NCBI GenBank assembly: GCA_023457255.1
Contig: JAEWMB010000012.1
Location: 1-64,000 of the forward strand
DNA length: 64,000 nucleotides
From: Bacillota bacterium
GTDB lineage: Bacteria > Bacillota > Clostridia > Lachnospirales > Lachnospiraceae
Direction: 5' to 3'
Shown here: positions 35,332 through 44,954 of the stretch, piece after piece
How the letters are laid out: each line of letters begins with the position of its first letter
How positions within the stretch are numbered: the first letter of the stretch is position 1
Notes under the pieces: generated by a model
Database searches by the model: none
Seen by the model: the letters and a program-made list of their open reading frames with translations, nothing else
Told to the model about the DNA's origin: nothing
Translations under genes and position numbers: made by a program

Positions 35332-35360
35332 ATGATATCTTAATTGCACGATAAAGTCAA
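35332..35360 (-). promoter_or_regulatory. Promoter of the AraC-family regulator
   Basis: On the minus strand TTGACT (35360-35355) and TATCAT (35337-35332) are 17 bases apart, about 40 bases before the start codon at 35293. Confidence 0.6.
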
Positions 35361-35448
35361 GGAGAATAAGTAAAAAATTATGCAACATGTATAGGAGGTG
35401 TAGATTTGTCTAAACTTTAAGAATGATATAAGATTTTTTCATAATCAG

Positions 35449-35480
35449 GGCAGTTGACTAGATGATCAACTGCCTTTTGT
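35449..35480 (+). terminator. Orphan terminator in a divergent intergenic region
   Basis: GGCAGTTGA and TCAACTGCC form a perfect 9-bp stem with an 8-base loop, followed by TTTTGT. No plus-strand gene precedes it. An AGGAGGTG with a TTG-started four-codon frame at about 35392-35419 lies just upstream, suggesting a lost gene or a very short transcript. Confidence 0.75.
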
Positions 35481-35577
35481 ATTCCTATCTGGCTTTTTCA
35501 TGATAAAATCCGATAGTGTACATGATGGAAAAGGAGAAATAAAGATTAGTGGAAAAATAGTGATGGTGAAATAAAGA

Positions 35578-35642
35578 ATATTACGTATGATTTGGGTTAT
35601 TGATGATTTACTTCAAAGTAGTTTCGTGACATAGTGGACTTA
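35578..35642 (+). promoter_or_regulatory. Shared promoter/operator, copy 1 (importer operon)
   Basis: This 65-base segment aligns without gaps to 48474-48538, upstream of the PL7 lyase, at 46 of 65 positions. A direct repeat of ATGAT at 16-base spacing (35588 and 35604) sits directly upstream of a -35-like TTTACT (35607-35612). CATAGT (35630-35635) follows after 17 bases. The layout fits an AraC-class activator site next to a weak promoter, with 72 bases to the start codon. Confidence 0.65.
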
Positions 35643-35714
35643 GCCGATACGAAGAAAGCAGCTTGAGTTGATTTTGGTTAAGGTATCGGAGTCTAAGGAG
35701 GTAAAAACTATATT

Positions 35715-36707
35715 ATGAAGAAACCATTAGCTTGTAACTTAAAGCGAATAGCTCTTTTTCCGAGGAAAGTTGCACATAGTGTGACGGTGAGTATAAAAAG
35801 AGATTGGAGACTTTGGGTATTAATTCTTCCATTACTTGTTTGGCTGTTCTTTTATTCAATACGTCCCTTATATGGGATTTGGATTGCATTCTTAGAATAT
35901 AGCCCTTTCAAAGGAATAGAAGGAAGTACGTTTATAGGACTAAAGAATTTTAGAGATTTAATGTTTGGTCCTTCCAGCGAATTATTTTGGAGAGCATTTA
36001 AGAATACTGTTCTTATCAGTTTGTATGGATTAGTAATAGGGTTTCCGGTGCCAATCATATTAGCTGTATTGTTTCATGAGATCCGTAATAACAAGTACAG
36101 AAAATTTATCCAAACTGTTACCTATGCACCCCATTTTATATCAGAAGTTATTGTATGCAGTTTAGTCCTTACTATTTTAGCGCTAAACACAGGTTTAATT
36201 AACGTCTTGTTAGAAAACTTATTTCGCTTATTCGGTGCAGACTATAAACAAATTCATTTTATGGCAAAATCCGAGTATTTTAGAACAATCTATACGTTAT
36301 CCGGTATATGGAAAGAAGCAGGATTTAGTTCTATCGTATTTTTTTCCGCTTTGTGTGGAATTCCGCCAGAATTATATGAAGCGGCAAGAGTTGATGGTGC
36401 AGGGCGGTTCCGCCAAATTCTACACATTAGTTTGCCTGGTATTAAATCTACCATAGTAATTATGTTAATCATTCGTATTGGAAATATCTTAAATGTTGGG
36501 TATGAAAAAGTACTTTTATTATATAACCCAGGTATTTATGATACCGCAGACATTTTAAGTACGTTTACATACCGGATGGGTGTTTCGAATAACCCGAATT
36601 ATGGATATTCTACCGCAGCAAGTTTAATGAATTCTATCATTGGTTTTATTATGGTAATCGCTGCAAATAGAATTTCTAAAAAATATTCAGAGACATCATT
36701 ATGGTAG
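35715..36707 (+). CDS. LplB-type sugar ABC importer permease
   Basis: This 330-residue inner-membrane permease has about six helices and the MalF-like EAA loop (ELYEAARVDGAGRFRQILHISLPG, about 220-245) that docks the ATPase. The start follows TAAGGAGG. It belongs to the CUT1 LplB/YtcP group that takes up oligosaccharides. No ATP-binding subunit is encoded in the operon, so a shared MsmK/UgpC-type ATPase elsewhere is expected. Surrounding lyases suggest uronic-acid oligomers as substrate. Confidence 0.93.
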   Translation: MKKPLACNLKRIALFPRKVAHSVTVSIKRDWRLWVLILPLLVWLFFYSIRPLYGIWIAFLEYSPFKGIEGSTFIGLKNFRDLMFGPSSELFWRAFKNTVLISLYGLVIGFPVPIILAVLFHEIRNNKYRKFIQTVTYAPHFISEVIVCSLVLTILALNTGLINVLLENLFRLFGADYKQIHFMAKSEYFRTIYTLSGIWKEAGFSSIVFFSALCGIPPELYEAARVDGAGRFRQILHISLPGIKSTIVIMLIIRIGNILNVGYEKVLLLYNPGIYDTADILSTFTYRMGVSNNPNYGYSTAASLMNSIIGFIMVIAANRISKKYSETSLW

Positions 36708-36718
36708 GAGGTACCGAT

Positions 36719-37591
36719 GTGAAAAAAAGACTTAGTGGAAGTAAGATATTTGATATCGTTAATGTTATAATACTTGGTTTGCTTGGAATCGTATGTCTGT
36801 ATCCGCTTGTTTATGTATTTGCATGTTCCGTAAGTGATGGGCAAGCAGTGGATGCCGGCAAGGTATTGTTATTGCCAAAAGGGTTCAACCTGGAGTCCTA
36901 TAAGCAGGTACTGAGTGATAAATTGTTCTGGTCGTCTTATGCTAATACCTTGTATTTTACTGTTTTAGGCTCACTTTTTAGTATGGTTGTTAGTACGCCT
37001 GCTGCTTATGTATTATCAAAAAAGCGATTTGGAACCAGAAAATTAATTAATATTGTTTTATCCTTTACCATGTGGTTTACACCAGGATTTATCCCCTTGT
37101 ATTTAAATTACACAGCATTAGGAGCAACGAATAACCGTTTTTTGATTATCATATCGTTTGGTATTCAAGCATTTTACATTATTCTGCTTCGAAATTATTT
37201 TGAAGCTGTTCCTGTAGAACTGGAAGAGTCCTCAATGATTGATGGTGCGAATGATTTTATATGCTTTTTAAAAATCTATTTGCCGCTATCGAAACCAGCC
37301 TTAGCAACGGTTTGGCTGTACTACGCAATGTCAAGATGGAATGGATATTTCTGGTCGACTATCTTAATTAAAGACATGAAGAAGATTCCTTTACAAGTAT
37401 ATCTAAAGCAAAAAATTATTGATCAGGCATTGGTATCAGAGCATGCATCCTCTATCGCCGGTCAGCAGTATTCGTATAATACAATTATTTATGCTTTGGT
37501 ATTTTGTTCTATTGTTCCGGTATTGATTGTATTTCCATACATTCAAAAATTCTTTGTAAAGGGGGTTATGGTAGGAAGCGTTAAGGGGTAA
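36719..37591 (+). CDS. YtcP-type sugar ABC importer permease
   Basis: The protein has 290 residues. GTG 36719 is chosen because a perfect AGGAGGT lies 7 bases upstream; the in-frame ATG 36701 sits before that ribosome site and overlaps the preceding gene. Six membrane helices and the EAA motif (ELEESSMIDGANDFICFLKIYLPL, about 165-190) mark a MalG-like CUT1 subunit, partner of the LplB-type gene upstream. The C-terminus FVKGVMVGSVKG is typical of YtcP. It is followed by a stem-loop before the binding-protein gene. Confidence 0.93.
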   Translation: MKKRLSGSKIFDIVNVIILGLLGIVCLYPLVYVFACSVSDGQAVDAGKVLLLPKGFNLESYKQVLSDKLFWSSYANTLYFTVLGSLFSMVVSTPAAYVLSKKRFGTRKLINIVLSFTMWFTPGFIPLYLNYTALGATNNRFLIIISFGIQAFYIILLRNYFEAVPVELEESSMIDGANDFICFLKIYLPLSKPALATVWLYYAMSRWNGYFWSTILIKDMKKIPLQVYLKQKIIDQALVSEHASSIAGQQYSYNTIIYALVFCSIVPVLIVFPYIQKFFVKGVMVGSVKG

Positions 37592-37606
37592 CAAGAACTA
37601 TTTTAA

Positions 37607-37636
37607 ATTATCAAACCGAAGTCGGGTTCTGATAAT
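37607..37636 (+). other. Intercistronic stem-loop before the binding-protein gene
   Basis: ATTATCA (37607-37613) pairs with TGATAAT (37630-37636), with an inner AACC/GGTT helix. No T-run follows, so it is more likely an mRNA stabilising or processing element. Such elements often raise solute-binding protein expression over the permeases. Confidence 0.5.
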
Positions 37637-37697
37637 AGGTTTTACGGTATTACAGGAACACCATTTTATCAAAAGATATCTAGATTAGGAGGATGTT

Positions 37698-39353
37698 ATG
37701 AGAAAACGAATTTTATCACTTTCACTTGCGTTAATTTTAACGGTAAGTGCATTTACAGGATGTGGAAAGAAAGGGGAGGAGACCCCGGATACCAATAATA
37801 AGCCGACAAAAGAGGCTGATAACAATCAAGGAAGCAATCCGGAAAAAGAGGGAGAGAAGGCAGAGGCAGCAGAGCTTAAAGTACATTTCCACTCCAATAA
37901 TAAGTATACCATTGTGGATGCGGACGGAAATATTTTGCCGGTATTCCAATTAGCCGCAGATAAGACAAATGTCAAGTTAGTAAACACAGCAAATCCGGTT
38001 GCTCAAAAGTCAACAGAAGAGTTTCAGTTACAGGCAACAGAAAAGTTCCCGGCAGATATCTATGGCGGTAACTCCTTAAAGGGACCTATCTTCACATACG
38101 CCTTACAGGGAGCATTTTTACCTTTAAATGATTTAATTGATCAATACGGTCCAAACATTAAAAAGTTTTTAGAGGAAAACGAAGACATAAGAAAAGCATT
38201 AACTGCTCCGGACGGAAATATATACATGCTGAATTATATTCCGGATGGTGATGCTGCCAGAGCATATTTTATTAGAACAGATTGGCTTAAGAAATTAAAT
38301 TTAGAAATGCCTACAAATTTTGAAGAGTTAGAAAAAGTATTGTATGCCTTTAGAAATGATGATCCAAATGGCAATGGTGCCAAAGATGAAATCCCATATT
38401 TTAATGATAAGTTTGAAGAAATGATCCGTCTTGCAAATCTTTGGGGAGCCAGAGTATATGGCTTTGATTCCTATACGGAAAGAGTTGTCTTAAATGCGGA
38501 TAATAAAATGTACCATGCATGGACAGCTCCGGAATTTAAAGAGGCAATTATCGGCATGAATCAGTGGTATGAGGATGGAATTATTGATCCGGAAGTATTT
38601 ACAAGAAAAGCAAATACGGCAAGACAAACCTTATGGACCAAGGATAATGTGGGCGGAATGACACATGAGTGGATTGCTTCAACAACATCATACAATTATA
38701 ACGAAGAGTTATTAAAAACAGTACCTGAGTTTAAAATTGAAGCTATGTTACCTGTAAGTAAAGTCGGAACTGCTTTTGAAGAACATCAGAGAGCATTGGC
38801 AAAGCCGGATGGCTGGGCAATTTCTGCAAATTGCAAGAATCCTGAAGCTGCAATTCGTTTTATGGATTGGTTCTTCTCAGAGGAAGGAAGAACAGCAATT
38901 AACTATGGGATCGAAGGTGAAACCTACACGATGGTAGATGGAAAACCTACCTTTACGGAAGAGGTTCTTGCTTCCGGCGGTGTAAATGTTTACTTACAGG
39001 TGGGTTACGGTGCACAGTACCCAATCGGTTATGCGCAGGATTTTGCATATGAAGCACAATGGACTGTGAAGGAAGGACTGGATGCGTATAATCTTTATAC
39101 CTCAAGTAATGTATACGAAGCTGCGCCTGCAACTCCTATTTTAAATTTTACCGAAGAAGAAACAGCAATTTATGACAAGTATATTACTGTATTAAATGAA
39201 TATCAGCAAGAGCAAATCAGTGCATTTATCATTGGAAAAGAAGACATCGAAACCGGATGGAACACCTACATTGAAAAATGTAAAGAGCTTGGCTCGGAGG
39301 AATTAGTAAAAGTATATCAAAGTGCTTATGAGCGTTATGTAAATAATAAATAA
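37698..39353 (+). CDS. Extracellular solute-binding lipoprotein
   Basis: This 551-residue lipoprotein has a lipobox ending in Cys22 (SAFTGC), then a low-complexity charged linker and a two-lobe binding domain of the LplA/LipO type found with LplB/YtcP permeases. AGGAGG precedes the start. It would capture oligosaccharides at the outer face of the membrane and deliver them to the upstream permeases. Gene order permease-permease-binding protein repeats in the locus at 56 kb. The ligand is inferred to be unsaturated uronic-acid oligomers from the neighbouring lyases. Confidence 0.92.
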   Translation: MRKRILSLSLALILTVSAFTGCGKKGEETPDTNNKPTKEADNNQGSNPEKEGEKAEAAELKVHFHSNNKYTIVDADGNILPVFQLAADKTNVKLVNTANPVAQKSTEEFQLQATEKFPADIYGGNSLKGPIFTYALQGAFLPLNDLIDQYGPNIKKFLEENEDIRKALTAPDGNIYMLNYIPDGDAARAYFIRTDWLKKLNLEMPTNFEELEKVLYAFRNDDPNGNGAKDEIPYFNDKFEEMIRLANLWGARVYGFDSYTERVVLNADNKMYHAWTAPEFKEAIIGMNQWYEDGIIDPEVFTRKANTARQTLWTKDNVGGMTHEWIASTTSYNYNEELLKTVPEFKIEAMLPVSKVGTAFEEHQRALAKPDGWAISANCKNPEAAIRFMDWFFSEEGRTAINYGIEGETYTMVDGKPTFTEEVLASGGVNVYLQVGYGAQYPIGYAQDFAYEAQWTVKEGLDAYNLYTSSNVYEAAPATPILNFTEEETAIYDKYITVLNEYQQEQISAFIIGKEDIETGWNTYIEKCKELGSEELVKVYQSAYERYVNNK

Positions 39354-39365
39354 ATAAAATACTAT

Positions 39366-39401
39366 GGGCTGTTGCAATAGCGTAATCTCTTGTAACAGCT
39401 C
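39366..39401 (+). other. Stem-loop after the binding-protein gene
   Basis: GGGCTGTTGCAATAG (39366-39380) pairs with CTCTTGTAACAGCTC (39387-39401), with two wobbles and one mismatch. No T-run follows. It probably works as a partial terminator or 3' stabiliser between the importer and lyase genes. Confidence 0.55.
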
Positions 39402-39421
39402 AATTCATAAAGAGTGAAGTG

Positions 39422-39530
39422 CCTATAGGTTTGTGTCTGCGCTGCAAGGCGAACAAGTACGCAAAGCAAGTAAAAGTCCGCTTACACAATACTTAGGATG
39501 CGCAAAAATGGCGCAGAAATGAGGAAAAAC
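39422..39530 (+). repeat. Covarying leader element, copy A
   Basis: TCTGCGCTG (39436-39444) pairs with TGGCGCAGA (39509-39517) across about 64 bases. The 3' arm runs straight into the ribosome site GAGG and the start codon of the lyase at 39531. From 39479 on it is nearly identical to copy B (CGCTTACACAAT-ACTTAGGATGCGC). See copies B, C and D. Confidence 0.7.
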
Positions 39531-41813
39531 ATGAAAAAGATATTAGAACCGAAAGATTCTTTGCTGACAATTAAATATGCTCCTAATGGGGAGGAAATCA
39601 ACGAAAATCCTCCAAGATTCACATGGATGCCGGCAAGTGATGAGGATTTGGAATATCGTTTGCAACTCTCTAAAAGTCCTGATTTCACGGAGGAAGTTAC
39701 AGAAACCTTTGAGAATATTCCATATAATTTTTTTACGCCCAATCATAGTTTAGAGCCTGGTACCTACTATTGGAGATATAGTTTGAATGATAAGGCCTAT
39801 GATTATAGCCAGGAAAGAAGCTTCAGGGTAACAAAGGATCTGATACGGACACCTTTAATCAGCCGTGAGCATCGTTATGAGGAGGTAACCTTAACCCACC
39901 CAAGAATCTGGCTTGATAAAGACGGAATCAAAAACTTTAGAGAGAATCTTAAGAAAGATAACAATTACTGTGGATTTGATACCTTTTATCAAAAATCAAT
40001 TCTTACGTATTTAGATAAAGAGTTTGTAAGGGAGCCAAAACCGTATCCGGATAATAAGCGGGTAGTTCATTTATGGAGACAAAACTATATAGATTGCCAG
40101 GAAGCCTTATCCTATATTCGTTCCTTAGCAGTTGGCGGTGTCATTCTTGAAGAGGAACAAATGATAGCAAAGGCAAAGGCTGCCTTATTAGAAATTGCAG
40201 GCTGGGATACCAAAGGACCTACCAATCGTGACTATAATGACGAATGTGCATTTCGTGTTGCTTATGCATTGGCATTTGGATATGACTGGCTATATGATTA
40301 CTTAACAAAAGAAGAACGGGATTATGTTTTTGAAAAACTTTTCATACGAACGAAACAAGTCGCCGACCATGTAATTGTGAATTCAAGAATTCATTTCTCA
40401 CTGTATGACAGTCATGCGGTACGCTCACTTTCTTCCGTATTAACTCCATGTTGCATTGCAATGCTTACAGACTGTGAGGAAGCGAGGGCATGGCTTGACT
40501 ATACGATTGAATATTTTAACGTAATTTATACACCTTGGGGTGGAGAAGATGGCGGTTGGGCAGAGGGGCCTATGTATTGGACCACCGGCATGGCATTCGT
40601 GATTGATGCCATTAATATGATTAAAAGTTTTACCGGTATTGATATTTATAAGCGTCCCTTCTTCCAAAAGACCGGTGACTTTCCACTTTATTGTAATCCG
40701 GTAGATACTTACCGTGCGAGCTTTGGCGATCAGTCAAACCTTGGAAAGTATCCGGGACATAAATTAGCATTTAATATCCGTCAATTTGCCCTTGTGTCAA
40801 AAAATGAAAATTACCGTTGGTTTTATGAGGAGGTTTTTAAAAGAGAACCTGAGATAGAGCAAGCGTTCTATAATAATGGATGGTGGGATTTCCATTTTGA
40901 TGAAATGGTATATCAGCATGACAGCAAAGACATCATCTTAGAAAATCAAGAGCTTACGATGGTGAAATGGTTCCATGACATTGGATGGGTTGCAATTAAT
41001 AAGGATATGAAAGACTTTGATAATCACATTTTCATGTTAACAAAGAGCAGTCCATATGGCAGTGTAAGCCATAGCCATGGTGACCAAAATTCCTTTTTGC
41101 TTTTTGCTTATGGAGAACCTTTCATTATAAAAAGTGGTTATTATGTTGGATTTAATACTTCAATGCATCGAGATTGGAGGCGGCAGACAAAATCACATAA
41201 CACAATTTTAATTGATGGAAAAGGTCAATATGCAGGAATGGATAAAGCAAAACAGTTAAATGCAAAGGGTTGTGTCTGTGAGGTAAGAGAAGAAGAAAAT
41301 CTTGTCTACATTAAGGAAAATGCAACAAAAGCTTATTTTGAAAATGTTCCTGAGTTAAAAGATTATACAAGAGAAATCTATTTTATTGACAAGTCTTATT
41401 TTGTTATTGTCGACAGTATTGAAGCAGAGCATGGAGTGGCGGTGGATTGGTTATTACATAGCCTGACTGAATTTAAAATTGACCAAAACAAATTCAGTAT
41501 TCATCGTTCAAAAGCAAGTTTAGACGGTAAGATGGTTTACTGCTCCAGCCAAGTGGAATCTTTCACACAAACCAATGAATTTGAAGGAGTTGATGGGAAA
41601 GAGATAGAAGGATTTGAGAACCAATGGCATCTGACTATGAAAACCAAGAAGGCCAAAAATCATGTGATAGTATCTTTGCTTGTTCCATCAAAAATTGAAG
41701 AGAGAAAAATTGTGACAGCAATCAAGGATGATCAGGGGCATGATGTGTTTATTTACTTTAGCCATGAAGGCAACACATTTTCGCTTAGAACGGATGGAAA
41801 CAAAAGATACTAA
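39531..41813 (+). CDS. Heparinase II/III-like lyase with DUF4962 domain (PL15-like)
   Basis: The protein has 760 residues from ATG 39531 (GAGGAAAAAC upstream). There is no signal peptide, so it is cytoplasmic. An N-terminal beta-sandwich (about 10-100) precedes an alpha/alpha toroid with a catalytic-type WGGEDGGWAEG-x-YW region near 340. The heparinase II/III beta-domain contains HSHGDQNSF (about 517-525) and KSHNTILIDGKGQ (about 558-570), the His residues of which bind metal and substrate in this fold. The DUF4962 plus heparinase layout is that of exolytic oligo-alginate lyases (PL15) and relatives. I infer that it releases unsaturated monouronates from imported oligomers. Heparin- or pectin-type uronates remain possible. 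Confidence 0.82.
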   Translation: MKKILEPKDSLLTIKYAPNGEEINENPPRFTWMPASDEDLEYRLQLSKSPDFTEEVTETFENIPYNFFTPNHSLEPGTYYWRYSLNDKAYDYSQERSFRVTKDLIRTPLISREHRYEEVTLTHPRIWLDKDGIKNFRENLKKDNNYCGFDTFYQKSILTYLDKEFVREPKPYPDNKRVVHLWRQNYIDCQEALSYIRSLAVGGVILEEEQMIAKAKAALLEIAGWDTKGPTNRDYNDECAFRVAYALAFGYDWLYDYLTKEERDYVFEKLFIRTKQVADHVIVNSRIHFSLYDSHAVRSLSSVLTPCCIAMLTDCEEARAWLDYTIEYFNVIYTPWGGEDGGWAEGPMYWTTGMAFVIDAINMIKSFTGIDIYKRPFFQKTGDFPLYCNPVDTYRASFGDQSNLGKYPGHKLAFNIRQFALVSKNENYRWFYEEVFKREPEIEQAFYNNGWWDFHFDEMVYQHDSKDIILENQELTMVKWFHDIGWVAINKDMKDFDNHIFMLTKSSPYGSVSHSHGDQNSFLLFAYGEPFIIKSGYYVGFNTSMHRDWRRQTKSHNTILIDGKGQYAGMDKAKQLNAKGCVCEVREEENLVYIKENATKAYFENVPELKDYTREIYFIDKSYFVIVDSIEAEHGVAVDWLLHSLTEFKIDQNKFSIHRSKASLDGKMVYCSSQVESFTQTNEFEGVDGKEIEGFENQWHLTMKTKKAKNHVIVSLLVPSKIEERKIVTAIKDDQGHDVFIYFSHEGNTFSLRTDGNKRY

Positions 41814-41864
41814 GAAGAAACAAAAGATACCAAAGAAGTAAAGAGTGAAAGAAAAACTTTTACT

Positions 41865-41971
41865 CCGCAAGTTTGTATCTGCGCTGCAAAATAAAGAAAT
41901 ACACAAAGTGAACAAGTTCGCTTACACAATTACTTAGGATGCGCAAACGACGGCGCAGAAATGAGGAAAAG
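41865..41971 (+). repeat. Covarying leader element, copy B
   Basis: TCTGCGCTG (41878-41886) pairs with CGGCGCAGA (41951-41959): nine pairs, one of them T-G. AAATGAGGAAAAG then leads to the start at 41972. AAAGAGTGAA lies upstream in both A and B. Confidence 0.7.
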
Positions 41972-43819
41972 ATGGATTATTTTAAATATATCAAAGAAAG
42001 TGTTGAATATGAATCGATGTTAGCAGCTATGAAATCTGAAATTCATGATTTTATGGACAGTTTTAAAGATGATCCTCGATTCATAAGCGGTTGGGGCCAT
42101 GCTTATTTTTGCAACGAAGATGGCGGAAGATTAATTTATGATATACGCAAGCCTTTTGAGCATAAATGCTCGATCTGTGGCAGAGTTTATGATGAATATA
42201 AGTACAATGCATGTTTTGTTACTATGATGCGTAATGAAGCAATCGTTACAGCCCTGAAATCATCGATTCTGTTCCGGGTTACAAAGGAAGAAGAGTATAA
42301 AGAAATAGCAGTTGGCATAATAGAGTTTTATGCAAAGCACTATCATCAGTTTACACTGCATGCAAAAGATAAAATTAATTGTAGTCCTACCACAGATGTC
42401 GGCGGAGCAGGAAAAATTATGCCTCAGGGACTAAATGAAGCTATTATTGCGATTCGAATTGTAAATTCTTTGGAGTTGTTAAAGGATTCTTTGGAAAAAG
42501 AGTGGCTGGCAATGGTGAAAGAGACTTTTTTTGTTCCACTGTTTGAGTTACTGGTTCCTCAAAAAATGCATATCCACAATATTCCAACCTGGATTAACAG
42601 TGCAATTGGTGTTTTTGGCTTATTTTTTCAAGAGGAGGCGTGGATTGCCGAGGCTACAAAAAATCCGTTTCATTTATTGGAACAATTACAAAAGGGTGTA
42701 ACAGAAAGCGGTTTCTGGTATGAAGGCTCGATTCACTATAATTTCTTTGCTCTGGAAGGAGTTATGAACTTCTTCGTATCTGCAAAGGCCTACCATTTTG
42801 AAATTGATCAAAAATATCAGGATATTGTATTTCATATGCTGGAGGCAGCCTACGATTATGCTTTTGATAATGATATTTTCCCAAATCCAAGTGATGGATG
42901 GCCCAATATCAGCTTAAAGACTTATTCTTATGTTTATTATATGGCATATGCCGTATTTGGAGATAAGATACTTCCATATCTAAAACATATAGAGGATAAT
43001 GATACGCCACGTGCAAGGCTGCCATTATCAGAACCATACTATTATGATAATCAAATACCACTAACCAGAATTCTATATTGTCCGGAGTTTTCAGATTTAA
43101 AATCAGATAAGGCAAAACCTCGCGGTTCCCAAAGTTTCGAGGCGAGTAACTGTGCGATTTTAAGAAATGATACCTATAATTTATTTTTTAAGTATGGACA
43201 TCAGACGAAAAGTCATGCACATCCGGATAAAATGAACATCGAAATTATGGTAAACAATCAGGTACTGACCAAAGATTTGTCAAACTCAGGCTATGCCTCT
43301 AAGATGTGCAATGAATGGCATAGAAAAATCGCTGCACATAATACTTGCGTCATCAATGGAATGCCAAGTGATATTGATCATCCGGGAACTTTATTGGAAT
43401 ATTCCAGTACCCATGTAAAAGCAAGTGCCAGGGCGTATGAAGGAGTCACCTATACCAGAGCGCTTGCAATAGATGGTTCCGTGTTAACAGATATTTTTGA
43501 GGTGGATTCCAAGGAAGAGAATCAAATCGACTGGTTCTTTCATTTTGAAACCCCAGTGAATATAGGTGGTTTAGAGCTTACCCCGGTATCGCTGTTTAGC
43601 GAGTATGGACGCATCGGGGAAGTAAAGGAGATTACATTATCTAATAACCGCATTGTAATAGAAAATGAGCTCGTATCCATGCAGTTTGATTTAGAGCAGG
43701 GAATGCGCCTCTATCTCGCAAAGACCTATAACAACCCAGCGGATAAGATGAGAGATACGCTAATTGTTCGTACCACATCATTAAAGGCCCGAATAAAGTC
43801 TATAATAACCGCCAATTAA
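41972..43819 (+). CDS. Heparinase II/III family polysaccharide lyase
   Basis: The protein has 615 residues from ATG 41972, chosen by the GAGGAAAAG ribosome site; an in-frame ATG at 41939 lies inside the repeated leader. It has an alpha-helical toroid domain with CSICGRVYDEYKYNACF (Cys pair) near 70, a catalytic region with NIPTWINSAIG near 200 and WYEGSIHYN near 250, and a C-terminal heparinase II/III domain with SHAHPDKMN near 412 and AAHNTCVINGM near 454. No signal peptide is present. It is a second cytoplasmic uronate lyase beside the PL15-like enzyme. Two lyases may handle different linkages or chain ends. Confidence 0.83.
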   Translation: MDYFKYIKESVEYESMLAAMKSEIHDFMDSFKDDPRFISGWGHAYFCNEDGGRLIYDIRKPFEHKCSICGRVYDEYKYNACFVTMMRNEAIVTALKSSILFRVTKEEEYKEIAVGIIEFYAKHYHQFTLHAKDKINCSPTTDVGGAGKIMPQGLNEAIIAIRIVNSLELLKDSLEKEWLAMVKETFFVPLFELLVPQKMHIHNIPTWINSAIGVFGLFFQEEAWIAEATKNPFHLLEQLQKGVTESGFWYEGSIHYNFFALEGVMNFFVSAKAYHFEIDQKYQDIVFHMLEAAYDYAFDNDIFPNPSDGWPNISLKTYSYVYYMAYAVFGDKILPYLKHIEDNDTPRARLPLSEPYYYDNQIPLTRILYCPEFSDLKSDKAKPRGSQSFEASNCAILRNDTYNLFFKYGHQTKSHAHPDKMNIEIMVNNQVLTKDLSNSGYASKMCNEWHRKIAAHNTCVINGMPSDIDHPGTLLEYSSTHVKASARAYEGVTYTRALAIDGSVLTDIFEVDSKEENQIDWFFHFETPVNIGGLELTPVSLFSEYGRIGEVKEITLSNNRIVIENELVSMQFDLEQGMRLYLAKTYNNPADKMRDTLIVRTTSLKARIKSIITAN

Positions 43820-43906
43820 TCTGCAAGTTTGTGTCTTTGCTGCAAAGTGTGCAGGCACGCGTAACACAAATTTGATCATACGTGCAGCGTAGAAATGAGG
43901 ATAAGG
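43820..43906 (+). repeat. Covarying leader element, copy C
   Basis: TCTTTGCTGCA (43834-43844) pairs with TGCAGCGTAGA (43883-43893): one mismatch, one T-G wobble, nine Watson-Crick pairs. It begins at the stop codon of the previous lyase and ends at the SGNH start. The spacer is shorter than in A and B. Confidence 0.6.
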
Positions 43907-44923
43907 ATGAACTTAGATAAGGTTGAATTTTATAATGTTGGAGACCTCGAACAAATCTCTGGTATTGGAGAGCATGGACTTGTCAGAGTTCCAATGAAAG
44001 TAAGAAATCTTTTAAATGAAAAGGCCCGTTTTGTAGGGATGGATTCCATAGGGACAGAAATTCGTTTTGTGACAGATGCCGTGAATATAGATATTTATAT
44101 CTCTGCACAAAAACCGGAGTCAATCGGAAATGGTACGGTTAGAATTTATAAAGGGAATTTCTTATATCAGACTTTAAGCGTCCAGCCGGGAATTACAAAT
44201 TTTTTCAGGGTAACGCCACCACCTAATTTTCAGGTTGTAAATGATACTATGTTAAATCAAGGAGGTTTTTCTCCAAAGGTTTGGCGCATCGTTTGTAATC
44301 GTTCCACAATAGTGATTCATGGGATTGATGTTCATGGACATGAAATAAGACCGCCCAAAAAAGAAGAAATACCGTTGCTTAATTGGCTTGCTTATGGGTC
44401 CTCTATTACGAATTCCCATTTGGATGGATATGTTCATGTGGCAGCTTCCCGGTTGAAAATGCAGGTTCAGAATATGGGATTTAGCGGGTGCTGTCACATA
44501 GAGAAAGAGTTAGTAGATTACATGGTGAAGGAGCGAAGCTTTGATCTTATTACCTGTGAGCTTGGTGTAAATATGCTGCAAAATTATACTCCCAAGGAGT
44601 TTAAGGAAAGAGTTAGCTATTTAATTTCCTCCTTAAAGCAAGTCAATAAACCAGCAATCATTATAACGCCATTTCCTCATAGAAAAAGCATGGAATATAC
44701 AGCTCTTATCGATGTATATTCCGAGAGAAACAGTGAGTTCAGCCAAATATTATTGGATCAGGGCAAGAGTGTAAATAGTGAGAAGATACAGGTTATTCAG
44801 GGGAGTGACATTCTGGATGATGTGAATGGTCTTAGTGGTGACTTGACCCATCCAACTACCTATGGGCATGCAATTATGGGGATTCACTTAGCAAACCATA
44901 TCAAAGATTTCTTAAAATTATAA
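43907..44923 (+). CDS. SGNH/GDSL-type esterase
   Basis: The protein has 338 residues from ATG 43907 (GAGG at 43897 as ribosome site); an earlier in-frame ATG at 43895 overlaps that site. An N-terminal beta-sandwich of about 150 residues is followed by an SGNH hydrolase domain: YGSSIT with nucleophile near Ser166, GFSG block, LGVNM with Asn222 and GDLTHPTTYGH near 310-320 giving the Asp/His. No signal peptide is seen. It probably deacetylates imported oligosaccharides. Bacterial alginates and pectins are O-acetylated, which fits the locus. Confidence 0.85.
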   Translation: MNLDKVEFYNVGDLEQISGIGEHGLVRVPMKVRNLLNEKARFVGMDSIGTEIRFVTDAVNIDIYISAQKPESIGNGTVRIYKGNFLYQTLSVQPGITNFFRVTPPPNFQVVNDTMLNQGGFSPKVWRIVCNRSTIVIHGIDVHGHEIRPPKKEEIPLLNWLAYGSSITNSHLDGYVHVAASRLKMQVQNMGFSGCCHIEKELVDYMVKERSFDLITCELGVNMLQNYTPKEFKERVSYLISSLKQVNKPAIIITPFPHRKSMEYTALIDVYSERNSEFSQILLDQGKSVNSEKIQVIQGSDILDDVNGLSGDLTHPTTYGHAIMGIHLANHIKDFLKL

Positions 44924-44954
44924 GACGCGAAAAATCAACACAAAAGGAGGAACT

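Noticed and set aside
39483..39530. Upstream ORF inside the repeated leader elements (ATGCGCAAA...)
   Set aside because: The reading frame relative to the downstream gene differs between copies and is absent in copy C, so a conserved peptide is unlikely; the RNA structure is what is conserved.
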